The notes below the pieces were generated by a model. That model saw only the letters and a program-made list of their open reading frames with translations, had not been told where the DNA came from and did no database searches. From the NCBI GenBank assembly GCA_916613615.1, contig OU744725.1, forward strand, positions 59,900,575-59,964,574: a DNA stretch of 64,000 nucleotides, written 5' to 3'. Numbering within the stretch: the stretch's first letter is position 1; the number at the start of each line of letters is the position of its first letter. Of the stretch, positions 35,610-46,315 are shown piece by piece. This DNA comes from Steromphala cineraria (lineage: Eukaryota > Mollusca > Gastropoda > Trochida > Trochidae). A program made the position numbers and the translations under genes.

Positions 35610-35692
35610 GATATCCCACAGATCTGATTTCAGCATTTGGATATTTACATTGCACAAATATTGTTGAATTGTTTGTTATGAAGAAATATAAG
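35610..35692 (+). CDS. exon-like block 1 of a tandem pair, unknown protein
   Basis: The block is bounded by CTCAGCTAG upstream and AAG then GTAAGA downstream, good acceptor- and donor-like sequences. It is 83 bases long, compatible with an incoming codon carrying one base, and reads GYPTDLISAFGYLHCTNIVE then LFVMKKYK. Block 2, 199 bases downstream, is the same length with the same splice-like edges and phase. Of the coding differences about half are synonymous. The intron-side sequence after the donor is also almost identical, so the duplication is recent and the conservation proves little. I do not recognise the protein. Alternatively this is part of a decayed mobile element. Confidence 0.35.
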
Positions 35693-35808
35693 GTAAGACT
35701 CGTTTTAGATTCTTTTCTAATGCGTTTTGATGTACCATGGAAATTTTATAGGTTTTGGTAAGTTTCTTAAAAAACATTATTATTAGTTATTGTTTTGTTT
35801 AACCACAG

Positions 35809-35891
35809 GTTATCCCACAGATCTTATATCATCTATTGGATATTTACATTGCGCAAGTATTGTTGAATTGTTTGTTATGAAGAAATATAAG
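35809..35891 (+). CDS. exon-like block 2 of a tandem pair, unknown protein
   Basis: Preceded by GTTTAACCACAG and followed by GTAAAA. Reads GYPTDLISSIGYLHCASIVE then LFVMKKYK. It differs from block 1 at four residues (A/S, F/I, T/A, N/S) and is the same length and phase. If both are real exons they could be alternative (mutually exclusive) exons. A third copy follows, with stops. Confidence 0.35.
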
Positions 35892-35977
35892 GTAAAATTT
35901 GTTTTAGATTCTTTTCTAATGCGTTTTGATGTACCGTGAGACATATCTAAATTCTAGAGGTTTTTGTCCAACCACAG

Positions 35978-36060
35978 TTAATATTCCACAGATCTTATTT
36001 AATCTTTTGGATATTGAGTTTGCACAAATCTGTTCAAATGTTTTGTGATAAGGAATAATA
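35978..36060 (+). pseudogene. third, decayed copy of the exon-like block
   Basis: After GTCCAACCACAG the sequence ATTCCACAGATCTTATTTAA keeps clear similarity to blocks 1 and 2, but carries in-frame TAA and TGA and has lost the donor. A still weaker fourth trace (GTTGGTTATGAAGAAAAATA) lies near 36200. Confidence 0.5.
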
Positions 36061-36282
36061 CATTATGATTTGTTTTTACTTTTATTTAAGTTCTATTCTC
36101 GTCAATTTTGATGGGTTTTTTAAAATTGAACAAAAGTTTATTTCAAAGATTTGATTTCCTTGTTTTGATATTGTGGTTGAGTACATGTTGTTTTGTTGTT
36201 GGTTATGAAGAAAAATAACTTACGATTTGTTGGATGTAAAGTGAGACATTGAATTTCTAGATTTTTAGGTTATCCAGAGGAT

Positions 36283-36345
36283 AAAGAAATACAAATATAT
36301 GGATTTACAACTTCTTTATTGCAAAAAGATGCGATGTTGAATATA
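36283..36345 (+). mobile_element. fragment related to the hairpin element
   Basis: ATATATGGATTTACAACTTC then TTTATTGCAAAAAGATGCGA resembles one arm of the element at 16086 (ATATATGGATGACAACTTCT, then TTGTTCATTGTATGCGACG). No second arm or target duplication. Confidence 0.5.
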
Positions 36346-36588
36346 TCAATTAAAATATTATGACCACTGACTCCATAAATGATGGTATTAATATGCATAT
36401 TGAATGGTTACCCCATTTTGATAACAATAAGACTATGATTCATGTTGTCATGTTTTCAAAATAAAAATTTAAAAACAAAAAAAATACAGCTTAGAGTTTT
36501 TAAAATTCCACATTTTGAACTCAATTCATTTCTTAGACTTTAAAATAATTTGAAAAAAAATTTGATTAGAATGGACATGTTTACTTTT

Positions 36589-36924
36589 TTATTCTTGTAA
36601 AAACTTGTCAATAATCTTCGTTCCTGTCAATTTAATCATCTCCCTATAGAATGAGTCATTTTCAATTGCCTGATCCCACAGAAAAAATTTCCTGGAACTG
36701 GAATGAAATTGCTTTGATGGCCAGGTGACTAGTTGTTTAAGGCAACCACAGACTGTATGTAGTGTATGTTCTAAGACACTTACTACCGAAGCGATTACAC
36801 AATTAATAATGTATGTACGTATGGTGAACCATAGTTTGAAAGCACATTGTCTGGTATAGGCAATCCCGCTAAGTGCTTTCTTTGCCAATTGTTGTATTGG
36901 ACCATAGATGCTTGGTGATACCTT
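36589..36924 (-). CDS. unassigned minus-strand frame, possible exon or transposase relic
   Basis: On the minus strand an open frame runs from an acceptor-like GGCATTGTTAG (about 36925) to a TAA near 36589, ending FYREMIKLTGTKIIDKFLQE. It includes LVTWPSKQ, vaguely like the WPS stretch of some DNA-transposon transposases. A second frame from the same acceptor (RYHQASMVQYNNWQRKH...) is phase-compatible with the upstream exon-like block but stops after about 43 codons. The two possibilities conflict, so the region may be a frameshifted relic. Confidence 0.25.
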   Translation of the reverse strand, partial: KVSPSIYGPIQQLAKKALSGIAYTRQCAFKLWFTIRTYIINCVIASVVSVLEHTLHTVCGCLKQLVTWPSKQFHSSSRKFFLWDQAIENDSFYREMIKLTGTKIIDKFLQE

Positions 36925-36992
36925 CTAACAATGCCTAAACCTTTACTCACATTGAAAAACAAGCTGGCAGTCAATTTCTACCAGACTTTTAC

Positions 36993-37177
36993 CTTAGTAA
37001 TACAATTTTGGTGATAAATATTTGAAGATCCTTGCCATTTGGCCCGTTAAAGTCAATTCCCAGATCATGTCGAAAAGAGTTGATTTTTTTTTCAAGACCA
37101 CCAATGCATAAGGAGTATAGACCAGGAACAAATAATTGATGAGGTAATGTGGTTCTCACGTAAGGTATATTCACAAA
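36993..37177 (-). CDS. splice-bounded exon-like block, unknown protein
   Basis: On the minus strand a pyrimidine-rich tract ending CTTTTATCAG precedes the block and CTAAG then GTAAAA follows it, both good splice consensus. The frame is open across all 185 bases, starts FVNIPYVRTTLPHQLFVPGL, and contains GGLEKKINSFRHDLGIDF and NGPNGKDLQIFITK. I do not recognise the family. It could be a genuine exon of an unknown gene or a transposon relic. Confidence 0.3.
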
Positions 37178-37599
37178 CTGATAAAAGATCACAAGGTGTG
37201 TGCATTTGATGTTTGAATGCCTTCAGAAAGGGACATTAATTATAGATTACATTTCCAATACAATGAAATTATTTGAAATCAGGATATAATTATATATATA
37301 TCAATATTGCAATGATGTATGGATCGTGATATAACATTTGGGAATTTATACGTGACACTAAGTATAATTTTTATTGAAACAATATTTTATTAATTTTACG
37401 AACTAATAATTCCTTAATTATGAATGCACTAGAACTGTATCATAGGTTGGAGTTCTTGTTTCTTTAACACATAATCAACCTGTTTATTCCCAATAAAGCA
37501 ATTATGTTCTGTTTGGACCTAACTTATGTATTATTTACAGGAGTATAGGAAGTAAAGGATTAATCATGTCTTAGGTAACCTTTATAAGTACTTGTTATT

Positions 37600-37990
37600 G
37601 ATGGTGGCATGTGGTCCTGTGCAATGCTCAGCCGACCGCTATTAGTATAGTTCAGCAACAACGGGCGCGGTTCGCTGGATAAGTGGGTTACCTGCTCATT
37701 GCTGAATACAATGAGAGTTTGAAGGGTTTATCCTCTGCCCCACACTGAGACACAAGTTGAATGATTTGTGGTGTCACCTTGGACAAGAGACTTTATTCAA
37801 AATGTGCCTCTGTTCACCCAGCAGGAAATGGGTACCTGGTAAAGAGTTTGTTGGTGGTGACCTTCTAGTAACAAATATGTCAGTTTGGGTTAGACCAGGG
37901 TAATAATGCTGGTAGCGCCTTGAGCATGCACTAGTGGATTGAAATGTGTGCCTGATAAATACCTGTTGTTATTATTATCACTATTTTTAT
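37600..37990 (+). mobile_element. near full-length tRNA-type SINE with ATT-rich tail
   Basis: Contains CAGCAGGAAATGGGTACCTG and TAGCGCCTTGAGCATGCACT followed by CCTGATAAATACC and TTGTTATTATTATCAC. This is the layout of a widespread marine-invertebrate SINE. The 5-prime ~110 bases (GTGCAATGCTCAGCCGACC, then GTATAGTTCAGCAA) recur in truncated form at 55185-55290. Confidence 0.75.
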
Positions 37991-40900
37991 TATATTTAGT
38001 CGTGATGTAACACTTCAAGAATAGTATCAATGTTGGCATCGTCTACTACGCAATAAGAGTGTATCAATGCAAAAACATTTCGAGAATATGTCAGGATATT
38101 AATATTGCAAACGGTACATCAATCCATTGCCTCAAGAGACAATTTATCATGATATCATATCATATTCTGTTACAAACAAATTACTTTTTTTTTTACTATT
38201 TTGAGAACTAAAAGAAACAACTAAAGGTAGTCATACACAAGATAATTTTACAGTGTATCTTATTTTATGATATCGATTTATTGTTTATGACAAGCTTGTA
38301 GCTGAATAGAATTTCTCTTACTTTTCTGCACACTTTGGAGTGTTGGAATATGTATTGTAACACAAGCATGACATCGAAATGATTCTAGTTTTGCAGGTTA
38401 ATTATAGCAATACTTGATTGAACTCAATATTGAAACTGGAATCAATGTACATTTATTCGCCACTAAGATCACAATACCAAAAAAGAGTGTATTATATTTA
38501 TCATAAGTCCTGAAAGCCTCATTTTTCTCAATCGGAGACAAGTCTCCTCATCCCTACAATCATATATCAATTTCATCACATTGAAAATGTATGAAATGGG
38601 ATGCTTTTACTGGCCCGATGGAAAGACTCGCTTCTACATTTTTTTAAATTTCATTTGTGAAAATATTGAACCAACCTCTTGACTTTATAAGAGGCAATAA
38701 AAAATATGTAAATAACACAAAACATTCTGTTATTAAACTATTTCCTCACGACTTCATTTACTTTAATTAGTCAGATGGCAGCAGTTATGTGAATGTTTTG
38801 ATATCTTTTCTTTTTGAATAAGTCATTCAATATTCATTCCCTCATTATTTCATTTCAATCTGTAAAAATTAAAATTCTGATATGATATCTTTCATTAATA
38901 TTGTATTATTATTGACAAGGATGTTTGTTTAACATTATTTTACATAATATTCTTTGACAAAAGATGAAATGAATGATTTAAGGTGAACTATTTGTTTTGA
39001 CATATTTTGAGAGATGACATATTAGTCATCATGGTGGTGTGTCATATTCTCAGTTTCTGTTTCATAAGCTAAGCACTCCAGAACCTTCTGAAAGTGAATC
39101 CTTGACCTTAAACATTAATGAATAATTGACATTTTGTTCTATATTTCTGCTATATTTTGTTACAGTTTAAAGATAAGGGTTCAAGCATAAGAAATTATTA
39201 TTGATTATCACTATGAAAATGTAAATTCTTTAATAACTAATTTCTAGCTGTATATGGATATGTGGATGTATTGGTTAGAATTTTTTGGTTTTGAGATTTT
39301 ATAGTTATCAAGGATAAAACCAACATCATAAATATTTTGTAAAAGTCATATTTCTCCTTTCAAATGTCAGAACTGCAGTGTAGAAAGTGAGAGATGCTGG
39401 TCAGGTCATGTTGAAAACTAAAATCTTAAAAGAATATTTTAAAAATACTCCAATTTCTACTCAAATCATTATGATAAGGATGGGTATTGTTCCTCATTTC
39501 TGAAATGCATTATAAATTGTGATACAGAAAAGGATATTCCAATATGTTGCTATATATTGGTACTTTTCAAATTAAAGATTTTGAATGCAATATCTTGTCT
39601 TAATTAGAGAGAATGGTAATCATTGCTCAGCAGACAGCTGTTTTGAAAAGGTGTTTTTTTTTCAACCATTGTTTATGACCATATACAAATTTGAGCAAGA
39701 AAGTTTCATAACATAAATTTACTGTTGTTCAGAAGTTCCCCTATAACCATGTCAGGAAAGTTGTGTTTTTCTGCAATTTTAGAAGAAAATTGTTTATTTC
39801 AAAACGTTGAATATATTAGATGTTTTCAAAACTCTCTACCGAAACGTATCATGTTGTTTATGTATTGCAATATAGCAATAATTTTATTAATACCACACAT
39901 TCTTAGTTATTATGAAAATGAATATGTAAAATGAGTGATTTCTAAGATTCTTATGATAGAATATGGTATGACTGATGCGTTGTCAATTCAAAACCCTTCT
40001 AATGTTGTTTTGTTCCCACCTGGTACTTAAGATATTTACAACTGTCCTACTCAGTTTAAGGTGATGCATCTCAAAATTAAGGCATATTAGAAGTCTTGCA
40101 CATGTTTGATGTAAGAAAAAGTAAAAACTTGAAAGGATTTATTGTTGTCTTGTCATGTTGTCATCAAATCTTAAGTTTCTTCTTTTGTTTGTTTGGCTTT
40201 TCAGCACTTGATGTTTTTCAGTTATCTTGAATAAAAAATGTAAATAAAATTGAATGAATTAAACCAACAGCTTTCCCTTTTTGCAGTCTCAAAATGATAT
40301 TTTTTCATATCACTGAACATCACACTATAAAGGCACTTCATTATTTTTTCAGGGAAATAAGGATATATCATTAAAATCAATTAGATATTAACAATTGCTA
40401 GCAATCTTTTTCTCTATTCATACAAGGTTTCCTTTACAAAGTTTAAAAGTTTATTTGAGCAACAGATACCTATTACTAAAATGATAAAGCGATATGACCA
40501 CATCAAAATGGCCTCACGTGGTTTGAGCGTAACCCTATTTATTGACTCTATCTCATTCTACTTATAAGTAACACTCTAAAGAAAATACAATTTGCATTCA
40601 CTTATATTGAGGAAAACTAGAAATGTCTTTTTGCAAAAATTTTCAATATAAAAATGGTTAGGAATCTAAGTATGTTTAGCCATTTACAATCCAAGGATAT
40701 TTCATTTATCGATAAATTGTGATTCGTTACAATTTTCAAAAAATTTGCAAAATCAATTCAACAGTGAATATGTTACCTAAAATTTAAAAAAACATTTTTA
40801 CAGAGTAAAAATTCAACCCCATGTTCTAGTTCGACTTCTTCAAACTCAAGGCAGGCCTTGGCTATAACCCAATTCATCTGAGGCAAGACTTTATGTTGAC

Positions 40901-41269
40901 ATTGTCTATTCTCTTGGTACTTCAGTCATTACCCAGTAGTTATCTGAACATGCCCATCCATACAAAGCAGGACATTTTCATATTAATCATGCACTGCGGT
41001 GCAGCCTCAGATGACCCCAGTGACCACCAATGATCATATCCGACCAAAATTACATCTCCACCTCTCATTCCTTGTATGTCATGCATTAAAGTCATTCTTA
41101 GAGAGCCCTGATAAACTATAAGAACGAAACATTTCCTCATTTTTCCAATTGTTTATCATGCATTAAAATGCAATCATTGTTGAGGACCATTTGGATTAAA
41201 CTTTACCAACTTCAATTCTATTTTTTTCTATGTTCTCATGTCATGCATAATATACTTGCCTTTTCACAT
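37991..41269. other. long stretch without gene or recognised repeat
   Basis: Consistently A+T-rich, with poly-T runs and no terminal inverted repeat or tandem array that I could find. The frames at 39725-39934 and 40940-41140 show no domain. The last 400 bases (40840-41100) are slightly less A+T-rich. Confidence 0.35.
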
Positions 41270-41862
41270 CACGTTGCCTCCTCGGTCGTCCTTGGTATCA
41301 AAAACCTCAAAAATATCATGGTGTTGCCTCTTCTGTATCAATAAAACCTCGAAAAAAAGGATGTTGTTTCCTCTTCTTTATCCATAAAACCACCCATAAC
41401 ATTTTGTTGTTGCCTCTTTTTTTTAGCAATAAAACCCCAAAACATGATGTTGTTACCTCTTCTTTATCCAAAAAAACCCAAAACATCATGTTGTTGCCTC
41501 TTTTTTATCCATAAAACTCCTTAAGAATATTATGCTGTTGCCTATTTTTTTCCATGCATAAAACCCTAACAAACACCTGTTGTTGCTTCATTTGTATCTA
41601 TACAATTTCCTTGAATTATCATCTTGTGTATCCATAAAACCCTCAATAAGATGTTGCTGTTGCCTCATGTGTATCCATAAAAAAACCATCATGTTGTTGC
41701 CTCTTCTGTATTAAAACCCCTAAAACAACATGTTGTTGCCTCTTCTGTATCTAAAACCCTAAAACAACATGTTGTTGCCTCTTCTGTATCTAAAACCCTA
41801 AAACAACATGTTGTTGCCTCTTCTGTATCAAAACCCTTAAAACAACATGTTGTTGCTTCTTC
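41270..41862 (+). repeat. minisatellite, 39-bp unit (older units 45-60 bp)
   Basis: TGTTGTTGCC occurs at 41731, 41770 and 41809 and its variant at 41848, exactly 39 apart, within units of the form TGTTGCCTCTTCTGTATC then TAAAACCCTAAAACAACA. To the left the unit is longer and more variable. The right end of the array is the most homogeneous and therefore the youngest. The CAACATGTTG core is palindromic. Confidence 0.9.
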
Positions 41863-42465
41863 TGAATGTCATGCAGCATGATGCAATGTCAGATGACAAC
41901 AAGTGACCCCTAATAACCTTGTCTCGTTTCCCTTCTGACATCCCGCCCAGTAGTAAATTACACTTCCTTGGGTTTACAGCTTTCTCACTGTATAAAAATG
42001 AATCCAATATTCTTAAGGAAATTGGAGCTGTTGTTATGTCATAGTGGGATGATCCATCTTTCATGTTTTATGTCATTGTAAGGACGGTGAATGAATATTA
42101 GCTCAAATATTTGCTTAGGTTCATGAAAGTGCTTATCAACAAGTATATCAAACTTTTAATCAAAAGTCTAATTGTCCAGGTTATTCAGTTCTCTTGCTGA
42201 TTTGACTTTATAAAGGGGCTGATCAATAGACCATACAGTTTTTTTCTGCTTATAGAACTGTTTTAATTCTCCTTCATGTTGTTATTTTACAACTTGTGGC
42301 CATTTCATGAAGAACAAAATAGGAATGACTAAAAAGACTAACCTGGATTATATCACAATAAGAGTCAAAACTATTTTGATCATATAGTATCATCTTCTTT
42401 GGTTGACATTTAATGTTAATACCAGTTCCAGTTGAGTCATTGGAACACCTTCAGATTAATTGATG
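41863..42465. other. no gene seen
   Basis: Unique DNA, moderately G+C-richer at 41870-42060. The minus frame 41837-42064 overlaps the minisatellite edge and is unremarkable. Confidence 0.35.
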
Positions 42466-42570
42466 ATGATGATGATGACGACGACGACGATGATGATGGT
42501 GGTGGTGGTGGTGGTGGTGGTATGACTATGCCATGATGATGGTGATATGATGATGATGATATGATGATCA
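42462..42570 (+). repeat. trinucleotide microsatellite (GAT/GAC/GGT)n
   Basis: Runs of GAT, then GAC, then GAT, then GGT repeats, then interrupted GATGAT with ATGATATG. Simple-sequence slippage, no gene. Confidence 0.95.
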
Positions 42571-44840
42571 TCTCTTGAAAACAAGTCTTTATCCTTATAA
42601 TCAATAACTATAGTCCATGCATTAAAAGTAAATGATAGTTTTAATTACTATTGAAGCTTGAGCTTCTTGAACTGATTTCACATGACTAACATCCAACTCA
42701 AATGGTCCCTGTAGAAGTCTTTTTGCATAAAATCTATAGTTGATGACATGAGTTGAGTCAAATTAAAGTCTCATCCATTTGACTCTTGACGATCAATATT
42801 TAATGACTTTGATTAAAAATGAGCCAAGAAGTATGTTCGTCAGAATGCGGTGTTGTGTCAATTTCCGACTGCAATCAACGTGGAATAGATGTCGCTCGTA
42901 ATGGAATCTCACTTTAGCGTGCAGGAGAAAAAATCATTCTGAAATAACTGGTACTGTGTCTAGGGACACAGAGCCTTCATTTTGGTTTAGAATGTTATCG
43001 ATTATACTTAATTTCCTTCCCTGGTGCAGATTTACCGGCAGTTGGATCGTACAGTTTGTGCCTCGTGAAATTCTGCTATGTATGATATACCCATATAAGT
43101 GCTTGGTGTGCAACACAATGTTGCAGATAGAAGGCCCAATCAATAAACTGCGAGGAACTATCTAACCAAATATGTCTGCAAATAACAGTCCTGGATTATT
43201 ACTGTTTAAGGCATGGAAAATAGGAAATCTCCAGGGATTTAGTGACACTTTGATTAATGTTTGACTGTGTTTATCCCATAAGCTTAATAGCATCAATAAA
43301 ATCATTTTTTAGAATTAGCGCCTTGATTCATATTTCTTTCTTGATATTGAAATTTTGAATTGTTCCTAACCTTTTTCAAAGTAGTATCAGAAATTATGAC
43401 ATTTCGAAAGAATAATGTAAAACAGAGATCATTTCCTTATTCATATAACTGCATTAGGAATTTTAGGTGCTAACAGAGGGATAACTTTCGAAGGATTGAG
43501 TGAAGAGGACTGTCATAGTTTTTATTTCTTTTAAATTAATTGCAAAGACAAATACTCATAGATTTGTCACTGCCATGTCTAAGATTGGATATGACCATGT
43601 GTGTTGATGGAGGTGAGGAGGTCAGTCAAATTCAAATTTTGAAAAAAAAAAACATTTCGGATGAAATATTGCCTCATGGAATATCATTAACCTTTTATGA
43701 ATCTTGATTTGATTTTTAAAACTATATTTTGTCCCACTGATCAACACTTTTAATCAAACTGAAGGATATGGGAATTCAAACCTAATTTGCTCTAATCCAT
43801 TGGAGAAATCTTATCTGTCAGTCAATATGCTCAGCCTTTAAATTCAAAATGGCTGTATTCATCCATGTTCTGTTACTAAACCACATCTTGTTCTCTAGCC
43901 CTATACAAAAACTGGAAGGATGTGCGAATTCAAAACATGACGATCGAGTCCAACGTAATTGGTACAATTTTGGAAATCCGTCTGTCCCAGTACAGCCAAT
44001 TACTGGTCAATTTTAGCCCTTATGTTCATTACAGATTCAGCTCAGGTTATTTTAGACAGTATATTTGACCTCTTGAGGTTTTGACATTTTGTTTCAATTT
44101 AATAGACTTATTCAGGGACTATCATGGCTAACCTAGCTAGGTGCAAAGGTATTAACTGTATAAGCATTTGAGCTGTTTGAGTGTGATGTTCTGACATTAT
44201 CGCTGTATAAAGCAGAGTATCTTACCTTGTGATGAAGATGCTACGGGGTATAGACGGACCACACTAGATTTGTATAGGGCTAATTCGATGATGGCTGAAA
44301 CCAAACAAGGATAAAGGGCATCGTATAAGCCATAACAAGAGATCATATTTTTAGCTTCATGGCATAACCTTCTGACACCATTCTTACGAGGGCTTTTAGA
44401 AGGAGTTTTCGGGTTTTCTTTTTATATTCCTTGAATTTTGAACTTCTTGGAACAGTAAAGATTAAAAGTCAACTACTATTGAATTTGAATTGAAAGATGC
44501 ATTATCTTATGTTCGAGGCATATTTAAGTCTTAAACATTAAGTTTTTAAAAAAAATTTATCTCAGGTTTTCATATGACCTTTTTGAAAAAAGAATTGTTG
44601 AAATTTGAATTCATTGTCAACCATTCTTTTATCAATCAATCATCAATATACACATCTTCAACCAGAAATAGCTCAAAGGTATTATCAGTTAAACATATAC
44701 AGTTAAGCCATAACTTTGGAACAATCTGATTTAAATACCATCTCTCTGATTTAGGTTTCTTAAAAAACAGAATCATCAAAGACTTTTAGGAAAACAAGGC
44801 ATGTTTTCAGTGTCACTCATGAGTGAGAATGTACGTGTCC
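42571..44840. other. no gene; candidate conserved island at 42840-43170
   Basis: 42840-43170 has balanced composition, several CpG sites, an inverted pair GTGTCTAGGGACAC near 42956, and no repeat seen elsewhere. Overlapping frames on both strands (42934-43143 minus, 42956-43165 plus) prevent a coding call. The rest is A+T-rich unique DNA. Confidence 0.35.
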
Positions 44841-44853
44841 GTTGCTAGGCAAC
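44841..44853. promoter_or_regulatory. consensus RFX X-box
   Basis: GTTGCTAGGCAAC, read on the minus strand as GTTGCC-T-AGCAAC, fits the RYYNYY-N-RRNRAC X-box bound by RFX factors in animals, often near ciliary genes. It lies in a locally G+C-richer patch (44825-44900). Whether a promoter is nearby cannot be seen. Confidence 0.5.
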
Positions 44854-45640
44854 AGTTCTGTCGTTGCTTGCCAATTGTACCTCCACCATAGAAGAGTGGT
44901 GGTGAATCATTGTGTGCAATACATCATGGTTAGTGGGCTCTGTCATGTTGAGTGACATTTTGTGCACAACAATACCACAATCTCTATCAACTAAATACTG
45001 ACTGCTGTCTAAGAATGTAGAATTTAGGTCCTTTTAAGAACAAAAATCTTTTTCAATGGTCGAAATGATTTCTTGTGAGCAGTTTTTACCTGTGGCTTCC
45101 ATGTTCATTAAAACAATTAAAAATTGAGCACATATTTTTTCTTTTCTTTCTCAATCGCCCATTGAAATTCATATGAAAATCTATTACTGGTAGTTGGAGA
45201 TGCATATATATATAGCCCTCTAAATGCTAAAATATTGCACTATTTATGTTTGGGGTCATAATTACCCCAGTGAAAAAACCATTTTATTTCTATTCCATGT
45301 ATTTGTTTTGCTAAATCAGAATCTTTAATTGCTGTAAGTTGTTGGTGAAAATGGCATTTAATACTTTTTGGTTTAGACTGTTATTCCACACTTGGCTAAG
45401 TAAAAGCAAGCGTGTCGAAATATTCATTTGAAATAATCTAGAGTTCTTAGTTTCCAATTCCTACAGGAGACAGTGAAAATGGTCAGACTTCTACCTTATT
45501 GAAATCTTATCAGCTTGTGGTCATATATGACCCAAAACATAATTTGTGGCAACATCACGCAAAGGTTTAAGGAGTTTTGATGTGGCATACATAAAAACAA
45601 CAAGATTTTATGGACAACAACTATGTCACACTTAATAAAA
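44854..45640. other. no gene seen
   Basis: A+T-rich unique sequence without array or element ends. Confidence 0.35.
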
Positions 45641-45641
45641 A

Positions 45642-46315
45642 TAATAATATTAATAACACTTTATTGTTCTCAGTACACGTACAATTGAAAATTTGTTTTG
45701 TGCATTTGGCACCTGGCAGTCACTGTGCAGCGCCAGTTAATGCGTTGTTCTGATTTTACAATGCTGAGTGTCAAGCAAGTCAGCAACAACTCCCACCTTT
45801 TATCGTCTTTTGGTATGACACAACCGGGAATCAAACCCCGGTCTTCCAGGCGATGAGCGGACACTTAAAGGCACCACTCGACCGCGTTTCGTCCGCCATT
45901 TTGAAACGTTAGCATTCCGAGAAAACAAATGTGCTGTATTATGCTTATTCATTAATAAAATATAGAAATAATTACTTGACTGATATAACAGGAGTATATT
46001 CACAAATAATTCATAATAAAAGTTACCAGTTACAACAACATTTTGTCGTAATAATGCATTCCACGATCGTAGCTTCGAAGATTGGCTTCATTTCACGATG
46101 TTTTTAAGTTTCAAACGATACACTTTATTCTTTGGCAAATTGTTTAATCTTTAACAACTGCAAAGCTAACCTTACAAACATAATTGAAATTAAGTGTGAA
46201 ATTATCATGTACAAATCATTTATAACTGTTAACAGGAAAGTCCTCCTGAATTTCGTTTCCACAAAAAATACCCCGCTCGAATGGTCCCTTTAACCACTGA
46301 GGTTCATCCCCGGTT
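45642..46315 (-). mobile_element. tRNA-derived SINE, interrupted by a TTAA element in its A-box
   Basis: Read on the minus strand, the head GATGAACCTCAGTGG ends at TTAA (46290-46293) and continues after the other TTAA (45865-45868) as GTGTCCGCTCATCGCCTGG, GACCGGGG, TTTGATTCCCGG. Joined across one TTAA, this is a complete tRNA-like head with A-box and B-box (GGTTTGATTCC). The body runs to an AATATTATTATT tail at 45642. The minus frames at 45670-45864 and 45800-46003 lie in it. Confidence 0.85.
45869..46289. mobile_element. TTAA-flanked element, second family (AGG(C/G)ACCA(C/T)TCGA ends)
   Basis: The left end is AGGCACCACTCGACCG and the right end, reverse-complemented, is AGGGACCATTCGAGCGG. 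Both flanks are exact TTAA. The element is 421 bp, with no frame. Because the surrounding SINE reads through once the element and one TTAA are removed, the boundaries are certain. A piggyBac-like origin is inferred from the TTAA target. Confidence 0.9.

Noticed and set aside
36589..36924. Firm call of a Harbinger/IS-type transposase from LVTWPSKQ
   Set aside because: Only one short motif is similar, the flanking sequence does not follow the family, and an alternative frame fits the splice phase. It was kept as unassigned.
41700..41840. AAACCCTAAAAC resembling telomeric CCCTAA repeats
   Set aside because: It occurs once per 39-bp minisatellite unit and never as a head-to-tail hexamer run.
41270..41862. 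Regular 39-base repeats resembling a CRISPR array
   Set aside because: The units are contiguous with no unique spacers, no cas genes are present and the DNA is eukaryotic. It is a minisatellite.
42462..42570. Asp/Gly-rich coding tract
   Set aside because: It is a simple trinucleotide microsatellite with changing motif and no extended open frame around it.
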